Assembly (NCBI GenBank): GCA_014799675.1
Contig: JAAVHM010000056.1
Span: forward strand, 1 to 8,877
Direction: 5' to 3'
Length of the DNA: 8,877 bases
From: Ruminococcus sp.
Lineage (GTDB): Bacteria; Bacillota; Clostridia; Oscillospirales; Ruminococcaceae
Shown: in pieces, positions 1 through 4,900 of the stretch
How the letters are laid out: each line of letters starts with the position of its first letter
Numbering within the stretch: the stretch's first letter is position 1
Translations under genes and position numbers: made by a program
The notes under the pieces: generated by a model
Told to the model about the DNA's origin: nothing
What the model saw: the letters and a program-made list of their open reading frames with translations, nothing else
Databases searched by the model: none

Positions 1-77
1 CGGTTGCCCCTCGGGATTAAATTTATACTTTTAAGTAATAACCGCCTCCGTTGGTAGCTCGGGCGGTTATTTACTTA
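1..77 (+). ncRNA. 3' end of a putative antitoxin RNA convergent with the holin-like toxin (partial)
   Basis: The plus strand here carries CGGTTGCCCC at 1-10 and a hairpin with arms AACCGCC (40-46) and GGCGGTT (62-68). Both elements recur in the same order in the small RNA at 317-436 (CGGTTGCTCT at 370-379, AACCGCC at 403-409, GGCGGTT at 426-432). I therefore read this as the 3' end of a paralogous RNA that starts left of the window and converges on the toxin gene. That is the usual layout of TxpA/RatA-type and Fst-type type I toxin-antitoxin loci, where the antisense RNA overlaps the toxin 3' end. No promoter is visible because it would lie outside the window, so transcription from the left is an inference. 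Confidence 0.45.
31..77. terminator. Long bidirectional hairpin at the toxin 3' end
   Basis: Bases 32-46 pair with 62-77, the core being ATAACCGCC with GGCGGTTAT and an outer continuation (AAGTA/TTACTT) with one bulge. The stem begins immediately next to the toxin stop codon (78-80 on the minus strand). The U-tracts are weak on both sides, so it may act as a stabilising 3' stem as well as a terminator. The arm AACCGCC on the toxin transcript is complementary to GGCGGTT in the toxin leader. Confidence 0.55.
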
Positions 78-182
78 TCACTTTTTGCGCATCAAATTAA
101 TGATGTCAATGACAAGCGCAACAACTCCGGTCAACATAGTAACAAAGAGGAATAATCCTTCATATGTAACGTAATCAGCCAT
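78..182 (-). CDS. Small hydrophobic holin-like toxin-type peptide (34 aa)
   Basis: The 34-residue product begins MADYVTYEGLFLF and ends LMRKK. It has a short acidic/polar N-terminus, one predicted membrane helix (about residues 9-30) and a basic RKK tail. This matches the layout of the putative holin-like toxin (Hol_Tox) and TxpA/BsrG group of type I toxins, which insert in the membrane when over-produced. The ATG at 182 is chosen because AGGAGG (about 192-197) is 8 bases upstream; an in-frame ATG at 186-188 is too close to that site. A consensus promoter lies at 236-264 and a hairpin sequesters the ribosome binding site, both typical of type I toxin mRNAs. The assignment rests on size, topology and RNA context, not on a sequence search. 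It could also be a benign small membrane protein. Confidence 0.75.
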   Translation of the reverse strand: MADYVTYEGLFLFVTMLTGVVALVIDIINLMRKK

Positions 183-190
183 TGTCATCA

Positions 191-206
191 CCTCCTTTTG
201 CAAGGA
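191..206 (-). promoter_or_regulatory. Hairpin sequestering the toxin ribosome binding site
   Basis: In the minus-strand transcript CTCCTT (201-206) can pair with AAGGAG (191-196) across a 4-base loop, burying the Shine-Dalgarno sequence of the 34-residue peptide. A second small hairpin (CGCCA/TGGCG, about 213-226) lies at the extreme 5' end. Leaders that mask the start site are characteristic of type I toxin mRNAs. Confidence 0.65.
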
Positions 207-235
207 GCAACCGCCAACCTTGGCGCACCATATAA

Positions 236-264
236 AATATAGCATATTTTGTCGGATTTGTCAA
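236..264 (-). promoter_or_regulatory. Promoter of the holin-like toxin gene
   Basis: On the minus strand TTGACA (264-259) is followed by a 17-base spacer and TATATT (241-236). The predicted start is near 229, giving a leader of about 45 nt. Confidence 0.75.
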
Positions 265-281
265 TATTTGCGCCGAACCGC

Positions 282-310
282 TTGACAAATTCGCTTTTTT
301 AATGTATAAT
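282..310 (+). promoter_or_regulatory. Consensus promoter of the orphan small RNA
   Basis: TTGACA at 282-287, a 17-base spacer and TATAAT at 305-310: a perfect consensus sigma-A promoter, divergent from the toxin promoter 18 bases away. The predicted start is near 317. No ribosome binding site or convincing ORF follows before the terminator at 401-436. Confidence 0.85.
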
Positions 311-316
311 AAAATC

Positions 317-436
317 ACAAAAGCCGCATAAACGGCGGGTCACCGCAGTGACAATGCGCCGTATGTCAACGGTTGCTCTATCGTTCTTTGGTTTGATAAA
401 AAAACCGCCGTCAGTTGGAGCCGAGGGCGGTTTTTT
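317..436 (+). ncRNA. Orphan small RNA paralogous to the toxin-associated RNAs
   Basis: A transcript of about 120 nt is bounded by a perfect promoter (282-310) and a strong intrinsic terminator (401-436). It contains a hairpin GTCAC-CGCA-GTGAC (339-352). It also carries TGCGCC, 9 bases, then CGGTTGCTC (354-378). The toxin mRNA leader has the same two blocks, in the same order, spaced by 8 bases. Its terminator resembles the hairpin at 31-77 in stem and partly in loop (GTTGG-AGC here, GTTGG-TAGC at 51-59). It is likely a type I antitoxin paralogue or a remnant of a second toxin unit whose reading frame was lost. Regulation of the 34-residue peptide in trans is inference. Confidence 0.65.
401..436 (+). 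terminator. Intrinsic terminator of the orphan small RNA
   Basis: The stem AAAACCGCC (401-409) with GGCGGTTTT (426-434) has its 3' arm running into a T-tract (431-436). It ends the small RNA before the glycosidase leader. Confidence 0.85.
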
Positions 437-456
437 ACATTACATATTACTATAAT

Positions 457-491
457 AACTGTCAACTATACACTATCAACTGTAAACTGTA
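457..491. repeat. Five-unit heptamer tandem array
   Basis: Five consecutive 7-base units can be read: AACTGTC, AACTATA, CACTATC, AACTGTA, AACTGTA. The array sits between a TATAAT at 451-456 and the ribosome binding site of the glycosidase, so it lies in or next to its 5' leader. A related 7-base period occurs at 4769-4853. Confidence 0.75.
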
Positions 492-506
492 AAAAGGAGT
501 GTTTGC

Positions 507-1772
507 ATGAAAAATCTTACTCCCCCCATGGGCTGGAACAGCTGGGACTGCTACGGCGCTGCCGTAAACGAGGAAACAGTCCGCCAAAACGCCGATTTTA
601 TGGCGAAACACCTTAAAAAATACGGCTGGGAATACATCGTTGTTGACATTCAATGGTCAAACCCCACCGCCCCCAACCACGAGTATCAGCCCTTTACCGA
701 GCTTGCTATGGACGGGTTTTCCCGTCTTATGCCCGCCGCGGAACGTTTCCCCTCCTCCGCGGGAGGAAAAGGCTTCGCTCCCCTTGCGGAGTATGTCCAC
801 TCTCTCGGCTTGAAATTCGGCATACATATAATGAGGGGAATTCCAAGACAAGCCGTCCACCGAAACACCCCCATTTTCGGCACGGACAAGACCGCCCGTC
901 AGATCGCCAAGACAGACAGTATCTGCCGGTGGAACACCGATATGTACGGCGTTGACCCCTCCAAGGACGGCGCAAAAGCTTACTATGACAGCATTTTCTC
1001 GCTGTACGCCTCATGGGGCGTTGACTTTATAAAGTGCGACGATATCGCGCGGGAATTCCCCCACGCCGAGCAGGAGCTTATCATGCTCAGCGAATCGCTC
1101 CACTCCTGCGGCAGGGACATGATACTAAGTCTTTCCCCCGGACCTGCCCCGATCGAAAAGGCGGAGCTTTTCAAGCAGATATCCAATATGTGGCGCATTA
1201 CCGACGACTTCTGGGACAGGTGGGAGCTTCTGTACGATATGTTCTCCCGCACGGAGAAATGGTGCGTCCACAACGGCGCAGGGCATTGGGCGGACGCGGA
1301 TATGCTCCCCATAGGACCGATATTGCAGGACTACGACAAGGCGAACCGCACAAAATTCACCCAAGCCGAGCAGATAACCATGCTCACCCTTTGGAGCATT
1401 TTCCGTTCCCCGCTGATGATAGGCGGCGAAATGACGGGCTTTGACGATTTCACCATGAGCCTGCTCACCAACGAGGGCATATTGGAAATGCACAAAAACG
1501 CGCGTCATTCCCACCAGGTATGGCGGCGTGAAATTGACGGCAATGAATATATTCTCTGGACGGCGGCAAGCTCCCGTGCCGGCGGATATATTGCCGTATT
1601 CAACGCGGGGGACAAGGACGGGGAAGTTAAAATCCCCCTCTCCGACCTTGAATTGTACGGCAAAATAAGCGGCAGCGAGCTTTGGAGTGGAAAAGCCTTT
1701 TCCGCAGATGACTATTTGTCGGTAGACCTTGAAAGCCACGGCGCAAAGGCGTTTTGCTATACCGAGACATAA
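507..1772 (+). CDS. GH27 family glycosidase (alpha-galactosidase-like), intracellular
   Basis: The 421-residue protein has the GH27 (clan GH-D) layout: an N-terminal (beta/alpha)8 barrel opening with TPPMGWNSWD (residues 5-14) and a C-terminal beta-sandwich (about 335-421). The expected nucleophile is Asp178 in FIKCDD (174-179), and the acid/base is one of Asp233/Asp234 in WRITDD (229-234). The family acts with retention and typically releases terminal alpha-galactose. There is no signal peptide, so it probably works in the cytosol on imported oligosaccharides. AAGGAG (494-499) lies 7 bases before the ATG, and the gene is followed by its own terminator with no transporter beside it. Two sugar-contact regions differ from classical enzymes: VDIQW (46-50) where these have a DD-C-W motif, and LSLSPGPAP (207-215) where these have a C-E/N-W segment. 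The exact substrate is therefore uncertain. Confidence 0.9.
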   Translation: MKNLTPPMGWNSWDCYGAAVNEETVRQNADFMAKHLKKYGWEYIVVDIQWSNPTAPNHEYQPFTELAMDGFSRLMPAAERFPSSAGGKGFAPLAEYVHSLGLKFGIHIMRGIPRQAVHRNTPIFGTDKTARQIAKTDSICRWNTDMYGVDPSKDGAKAYYDSIFSLYASWGVDFIKCDDIAREFPHAEQELIMLSESLHSCGRDMILSLSPGPAPIEKAELFKQISNMWRITDDFWDRWELLYDMFSRTEKWCVHNGAGHWADADMLPIGPILQDYDKANRTKFTQAEQITMLTLWSIFRSPLMIGGEMTGFDDFTMSLLTNEGILEMHKNARHSHQVWRREIDGNEYILWTAASSRAGGYIAVFNAGDKDGEVKIPLSDLELYGKISGSELWSGKAFSADDYLSVDLESHGAKAFCYTET

Positions 1773-1780
1773 CAAAAAAA

Positions 1781-1806
1781 GCACGGAAGCAATTCCGTGC
1801 TTTAAA
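1781..1806. terminator. Bidirectional terminator between the glycosidase and the 49-aa gene
   Basis: The stem GCACGGAA (1781-1788), GCAA loop, TTCCGTGC (1793-1800) is flanked by an A-run (1774-1780) and TTTAAA. It can end the glycosidase transcript on the plus strand and, reading the A-run as U-tract, the small gene on the minus strand. Confidence 0.85.
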
Positions 1807-1812
1807 GCCTGC

Positions 1813-1962
1813 TTATGATGTTTGGTTTTCACAAATATTTTTATATTTTTCGGTCAGGGCTTGAAAGTCTTCTATGGTTTTGCATTCTCTAAGTTCTAAA
1901 TAAAATTTTTGCTGTTCAAGTTCTCTGGTCAATCTTTCGATAGTTTCTGCGCTGTTTGGCAT
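1813..1962 (-). CDS. Small helical protein of unknown function (49 aa)
   Basis: I do not recognise this gene. The 49-residue product starts MPNSAETIERLTRELEQQ and ends NICENQTS. It is charged, rich in Glu/Leu/Lys, and probably forms two short helices, about 5-27 (heptad-like, possibly coiled coil) and 29-45, with two cysteines. It is a real gene on regulatory grounds: a perfect promoter (1989-2017), a short leader of about 20 nt, GGGAGGTG (about 1969-1976) at good spacing from the ATG, and a terminator just beyond the stop (1781-1806). It is a single-gene unit and soluble, with no signal or membrane segment. In size and style it resembles the 47-residue protein at 7121-7264, although I see no clear sequence identity. 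Confidence 0.78.
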   Translation of the reverse strand: MPNSAETIERLTRELEQQKFYLELRECKTIEDFQALTEKYKNICENQTS

Positions 1963-1988
1963 TTTTTACACCTCCCGAAATTTTCTTT

Positions 1989-2017
1989 ATTATATCATGC
2001 TTTTATAATAATGTCAA
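1989..2017 (-). promoter_or_regulatory. Promoter of the 49-aa gene
   Basis: On the minus strand TTGACA (2017-2012), a 17-base spacer and TATAAT (1994-1989) form a perfect consensus. The predicted start is near 1982, about 20 bases before the ATG. Confidence 0.85.
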
Positions 2018-2045
2018 GTTTTTTCAGCTTGGCACATAGACATAA

Positions 2046-2075
2046 ACACCCGAAAGGAACCGACCTTTCGGGTGT
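2046..2075. terminator. Hairpin downstream of mscL
   Basis: ACACCCGAAAGG (2046-2057) pairs perfectly with CCTTTCGGGTGT (2064-2075) around a 6-base loop. It lies 8 bases beyond the mscL stop codon. The U-tract is short on the minus side, but the 12-bp stem makes a termination role likely. Confidence 0.75.
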
Positions 2076-2083
2076 TTCGTTTA

Positions 2084-2611
2084 TTATTCTTCGTTATTTT
2101 CCGCATCAACGGGACTGTACTGCTTTGCCAGCAAATCTCTTATTTCCGCCAGCAGCTCCTCCTGCGTGGGCTTTGGAGGCTCTGCCGGCTTCTCCTCTTC
2201 TGCCTTTGCAGCTTCGGCAGCAGCCGCTTCTTCCGCCGCCTTTTTCTTTTTGAAAATTGCGCCGCCGTTTCTGACAGCGTTGATCACCTTGACAAAAATA
2301 AACACGCACACCGCCGTCAGCAGGAAAGTTATAATGCTCTGGATAAAGTTTCCGTATGTAAGCTCCGCGCCCTGTGTGATGACCTTGCCGTCTATCTCGG
2401 TGTCGGGTATCTTAAAGGAAAGGCTTGCAAAATCAATACCGCCGATAATGATACCTATAATAGGTGTAAAAATATCCGCAACGAGAGAGTTTACAATAGC
2501 CGTAAACGCGCTTCCTATGATAACGCCCACCGCCATATCAACAACGTTGCCCTTTGAGATGAATTCCTTGAATTCGGCGATAACGCCCTTCTTGTCTTTT
2601 TTATCCGCCAT
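2084..2611 (-). CDS. mscL: Large-conductance mechanosensitive channel MscL
   Basis: MscL forms a homopentameric membrane channel that opens under high membrane tension and releases solutes during hypo-osmotic shock. The 175-residue product shows the standard order: an amphipathic N-terminal helix (IAEFKEFISKGN, 11-22), TM1 with the pore-lining GVIIGSAF segment (about 23-50), an extracellular loop (about 58-85) with FKIPD, TM2 (about 88-111), then a cytoplasmic tail. The ATG at 2611 is chosen because GGAAAGGAAG sits just upstream; an in-frame ATG 14 codons earlier has no such site and overlaps the likely transcription start. The tail is longer than usual (E. coli MscL is 136 residues): a Lys cluster (121-124), an Ala/Glu-rich stretch, a Pro-rich linker, then a terminal helix (EELLAEIRDLL). 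It has its own promoter (2644-2673). Confidence 0.97.
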   Translation of the reverse strand: MADKKDKKGVIAEFKEFISKGNVVDMAVGVIIGSAFTAIVNSLVADIFTPIIGIIIGGIDFASLSFKIPDTEIDGKVITQGAELTYGNFIQSIITFLLTAVCVFIFVKVINAVRNGGAIFKKKKAAEEAAAAEAAKAEEEKPAEPPKPTQEELLAEIRDLLAKQYSPVDAENNEE

Positions 2612-2643
2612 AATAAAACTTCCTTTCCGATTTTTTCTAATAT

Positions 2644-2673
2644 ATTTTAGCATTATGGGACGCTGTTTGTCAA
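2644..2673 (-). promoter_or_regulatory. Promoter of mscL
   Basis: On the minus strand TTGACA (2673-2668), an 18-base spacer and TAAAAT (2649-2644). It lies just past the stop codon of the upstream repressor gene, so mscL can be transcribed independently. No terminator is visible between the two genes, so some read-through from the repressor gene is possible. Confidence 0.7.
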
Positions 2674-2689
2674 TAGGTATTGAAATATT

Positions 2690-2869
2690 TTAGTGGTTGT
2701 CGATATAATATTGTACAGCTCTTTCAAACAAGTCTTTTTTAGTCAATCCTTGCTCTCGACTGTAATTTTTAAACATTTCATTTATTTTTGGGTCAACTCG
2801 TAATGTTATGGTATCGACTTTAGAATCATAGTTTTTGCGGGAACGCTCCACAGCTTCTTTACTTGGCAT
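2690..2869 (-). CDS. Ribbon-helix-helix (Arc/CopG-type) DNA-binding protein, 59 aa
   Basis: The product is 59 residues. A basic N-terminal arm (MPSKEAVERSRKNYDSK) precedes a beta-strand DTITLRVD (19-26), helix 1 (about 27-40), a G-L-T turn (41-43) and helix 2 (about 43-57). This is the ribbon-helix-helix fold, in which two subunits pair their strands and insert them into the major groove. The start at 2869 is preceded by GGAGG (2876-2880). A longer frame to 2941 would begin inside the palindrome and adds an unrelated Tyr-rich stretch, so I reject it. Such proteins are repressors, plasmid copy or partition regulators, or antitoxins. The perfect palindrome at 2926-2941 upstream, shared with the divergent gene, suggests autoregulation. 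No toxin partner is adjacent on the same strand. Confidence 0.88.
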   Translation of the reverse strand: MPSKEAVERSRKNYDSKVDTITLRVDPKINEMFKNYSREQGLTKKDLFERAVQYYIDNH

Positions 2870-2925
2870 ACAAAGCCTCCGTTTTAATATAAAATTAACA
2901 GAATATACACAATATATGTGTTTAT

Positions 2926-2941
2926 ATGACGTATACGTCAT
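2926..2941. promoter_or_regulatory. Perfect 16-bp palindrome, probable RHH operator
   Basis: ATGACGTATACGTCAT reads identically on both strands. It lies between the divergent repressor and 82-residue genes, directly upstream of TATAAT (2944-2949) of the plus-strand gene and overlapping its -35 to -10 interval. A protein bound here would block that promoter. The link to the neighbouring RHH protein is inference from position and symmetry. Confidence 0.7.
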
Positions 2942-2943
2942 GG

Positions 2944-2949
2944 TATAAT
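2944..2949 (+). promoter_or_regulatory. -10 element of the 82-aa gene
   Basis: TATAAT, with only a weak -35 candidate (TTTATA, 2921-2926) at 17-base spacing. The operator-like palindrome fills the spacer. The predicted start is near 2956, about 44 bases before the ATG. Confidence 0.55.
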
Positions 2950-2999
2950 ATAATTAATAAAAGAAATCCTAAATCACATAAAACGAAAGGAAAATTTTT

Positions 3000-3248
3000 A
3001 TGAACACAAACGAATTCAGCTTTGAAGCCCTTTTTAACTGTAATGACTTCCGTTTCGACGAGTCACACAGTTTTATAGAAAGTTATGCAGAACTGAACAG
3101 TATGTTAGAAAGTGAAATGTATAAATCCGACCTCCAAAGCAGGCTTGACCGAGTAACGCATCAGTGTATATACGACGCCCACGCCGACGCGTTCAAGCAA
3201 GGCTTTTCCTTTGCAGTAAAATCAATAAAATTCATGCTGAAAATATAA
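3000..3248 (+). CDS. Small helical protein of unknown function (82 aa), divergent from the RHH gene
   Basis: I cannot name this gene with confidence. The 82-residue product begins MNTNEFSFEALFNCNDF and ends KSIKFMLKI. It looks like a soluble helical bundle: a Phe-rich N-terminus, a Glu/Ser-rich helix (about 22-42), a His/Asp-rich middle (H54, H61) and an amphipathic end with F-x2-GFSFAVK (65-74). A C-terminal F-x2-GF-x2-A/G-x-K/R pattern occurs in small Firmicutes proteins often found in phages and mobile elements (DUF6809-like), but this is a loose resemblance. AAAGGA (2986-2991) lies 8 bases before the ATG. The gene is transcribed away from the repressor across the palindrome and ends at its own terminator (3251-3282). 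It is probably the repressor's target. Confidence 0.75.
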   Translation: MNTNEFSFEALFNCNDFRFDESHSFIESYAELNSMLESEMYKSDLQSRLDRVTHQCIYDAHADAFKQGFSFAVKSIKFMLKI

Positions 3249-3250
3249 CC

Positions 3251-3282
3251 AAAACGGAGCACACCAAAATGCCCCGTTTTTT
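3251..3282. terminator. Bidirectional terminator between the 82-aa gene and the ligase-like gene
   Basis: AAAACGGAGC (3251-3260) pairs with GCCCCGTTTT (3271-3280) with one A-C mismatch, and T-runs read outward on both strands. It serves the convergent genes on either side. Confidence 0.82.
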
Positions 3283-3321
3283 CATTCCCGCCCCCTTGAG
3301 GGGACTTTGAAATGTAAGGAC

Positions 3322-4746
3322 TTATGATTTACGAGCTTTCGCCGCGGGGCGTTCCCCGCACCATGCCAGTCCCGCAAGAAGCCAGAAGTACGGCGCGGAG
3401 GTCACCGCGCTTGCGCCGAAAAACGCCTGTACAGCATACCCCAAAACCGCCGCCAGAAGCGCCGCCCTGAACCATTTTTCACGGTCTGCTGAGAATTCCT
3501 TCATGCCCTTAAAAAGCTTGACTATCGTCGCAGCCACAAGCGCAATATACAACAGCATTGACGGCACTCCCCTTGTTGCCGCAATGTAAAGATACTCGTT
3601 ATAGCTCTTGTCAATGCAGTTTATACTAAGCTCATCCCTCGCCCGCTGATACGCCGCCATGCGGTCCGGACCAACGCCAAGCAAAGGGTGTTCCTTAATA
3701 AGTATCATGCTTCTTTTTGCGCCAAGCTCCCAGAGGTTATCACTGTCCGTAAGCGACGCGCCGTAGGTTATAAACAAATTATTGTAGGAATCCGAAAAGG
3801 CAATGGACTTGTCCCTGAAATAAATTCCCTGAAAAGCAAACACCAGTCCGAAAATAACCGCAAAAGCCGCGACCACCGCCGCAAGCCTTTTCCGCGAGCT
3901 TTTAAGAAAGCCCTCTTCAAACCGCACTCCGCCTTTATTTGTAAGCTCAATAATTATTGTTATTATAAGAACCGCCCCCGTGCCGATAACAGGCACAAGG
4001 GAAGATGTGAAAAGTCCCGTCAAAAAGAACAAAGCCGCGCTTCCGCCGTAAATTCTTGCCCTTGTAACGTTTTTGCTGTACAGCGCGCCCGTCAGCGCAA
4101 CGCCGCTTACTATTGTCAGAAAAGAGCCGTACATTATAGGGTTTTCGGAAAGTCCGCTTGAAAGGTGGACGTTCTTCAAAAGCAAAATTGCGGGCAGCAT
4201 TCTGAATTTTGAGGGAAAATTCCATGGTATATGCTGCATTACCGCAATAAATGCGCTTACAATGCCCGCCCCCACAATAAGGTCAAGAACCCTCTGCACC
4301 GTGCCGTACCGCATTACCGAAGCCGCAAGCAGGAATATTCCGAAATAGGCAAGTATCGTCAGCAAGCCCTCGTAACGTCCCTGCTCGCCAAGCATGGCGG
4401 TGTTTATGTCGTCGCTGCTCCCGCCGCTTAAAACCACACGGTAGTAGGAAGCGAAAGCCAGTACCGCAAGGGCAATTACAAGGAAAACCGAGGGATTTTC
4501 CTTAATGGAAATATCCTTTCTCATAAGCAGCGCAACGTAAAAAAGCAGACAGGAAAATCCCGCCGCATAAACAAAAGCCCCGTAAGCCCAGCTTGTCTGC
4601 GTGCTGAAATTCATTACTGCCGACCCTATAAGCACAATGATTACCGCGGCGCACAGAAGTCCGCTTATCCATTTTCTTACAGTCTCGTATTTCATATTAA
4701 GGATAAAATTTGATTTTTCCGTTGTACCGAATATCGTCTTTGGCAT
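3322..4746 (-). CDS. O-antigen ligase / Wzy-like polytopic membrane protein
   Basis: The 474-residue product has about ten to twelve hydrophobic segments. A long extracytoplasmic region (about 306-385) carries the hallmark HPLLGVGPDRM (353-363) and YNEYL (382-386), followed by a helix with G-x-PS-x-LLY (393-400). This is the O-antigen ligase/polymerase (Wzy_C) pattern; these enzymes act outside the membrane on lipid-linked glycans. GRYEGL (123-128) supplies an arginine at a position common in the family. In a Gram-positive cell the likely job is ligating or polymerising a wall or capsule polysaccharide, or a related transfer reaction. I chose the ATG at 4746, preceded by AGAGGAAAAGGG at loose spacing; ATG 4695 (residue 18) has no ribosome binding site. 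No glycosyltransferase or flippase genes flank it, so the substrate cannot be inferred. No clear promoter was found. Confidence 0.85.
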   Translation of the reverse strand: MPKTIFGTTEKSNFILNMKYETVRKWISGLLCAAVIIVLIGSAVMNFSTQTSWAYGAFVYAAGFSCLLFYVALLMRKDISIKENPSVFLVIALAVLAFASYYRVVLSGGSSDDINTAMLGEQGRYEGLLTILAYFGIFLLAASVMRYGTVQRVLDLIVGAGIVSAFIAVMQHIPWNFPSKFRMLPAILLLKNVHLSSGLSENPIMYGSFLTIVSGVALTGALYSKNVTRARIYGGSAALFFLTGLFTSSLVPVIGTGAVLIITIIIELTNKGGVRFEEGFLKSSRKRLAAVVAAFAVIFGLVFAFQGIYFRDKSIAFSDSYNNLFITYGASLTDSDNLWELGAKRSMILIKEHPLLGVGPDRMAAYQRARDELSINCIDKSYNEYLYIAATRGVPSMLLYIALVAATIVKLFKGMKEFSADREKWFRAALLAAVLGYAVQAFFGASAVTSAPYFWLLAGLAWCGERPAAKARKS

Positions 4747-4768
4747 AACACCAACCCTTTTCCTCTTA

Positions 4769-4853
4769 ATTAATAATTAACAATTAATAATTAATAATGA
4801 ACAACTTGTTGTAAAAAATTATTCATTATTCATTATTAATTATTAATTGTAAG
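4769..4853. repeat. Inverted pair of heptamer arrays (A+T-rich)
   Basis: Five heptamers on the left (4769-4803: ATTAATA, ATTAACA, ATTAATA, ATTAATA, ATGAACA) face five on the right (4819-4853: TTATTCA twice, TTATTAA twice, TTGTAAG). The arms include a perfect 22-base inverted repeat (4780-4801 with 4829-4850), with a 27-base centre holding ACAAC-TT-GTTGT. In RNA it would form a long A-U hairpin between rny and the ligase-like gene. It may be a small repetitive or MITE-like element; no target-site duplication was identified. Confidence 0.8.
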
Positions 4854-4891
4854 ATAAAACGCCCTGCGAATTATACGCAGGGTATTTTATC
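4853..4891. terminator. Intrinsic terminator of rny
   Basis: CCCTGCG (4862-4868) pairs with CGCAGGG (4876-4882), extended by GATAAAA (4853-4859) with TTTTATC (4885-4891). On the minus strand the stem is followed by CGTTTTATC. It lies 10 bases beyond the rny stop codon and is symmetrical enough to work both ways. Confidence 0.87.
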
Positions 4892-4900
4892 TGTAAAATT

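Noticed and set aside
355..456. Reading frame inside the orphan small RNA (starts MRRMSTVALSFFG)
   Set aside because: It has no Shine-Dalgarno sequence and runs straight through the intrinsic terminator stem. A few residues resemble the toxin end, but that is too little to call a gene.
1125..1832. 235-residue minus-strand frame opposite the glycosidase
   Set aside because: It is a shadow of the GH27 frame, spans the terminator at 1781-1800 and has no family-like sequence.
2612..2653. N-terminal extension of MscL to an ATG at 2653
   Set aside because: The extra 14 codons begin beside the -10 element and lack a ribosome binding site. Normal MscL length and motif spacing fit the ATG at 2611.
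2870..2941. N-terminal extension of the RHH protein to an ATG at 2941
   Set aside because: It would start inside the palindrome, has no ribosome binding site and adds residues foreign to the fold. The start at 2869 has GGAGG in place.
4769..4853. CRISPR-like array
   Set aside because: The 7-base units are contiguous with no spacers, so this is a tandem/inverted repeat and not a CRISPR array.
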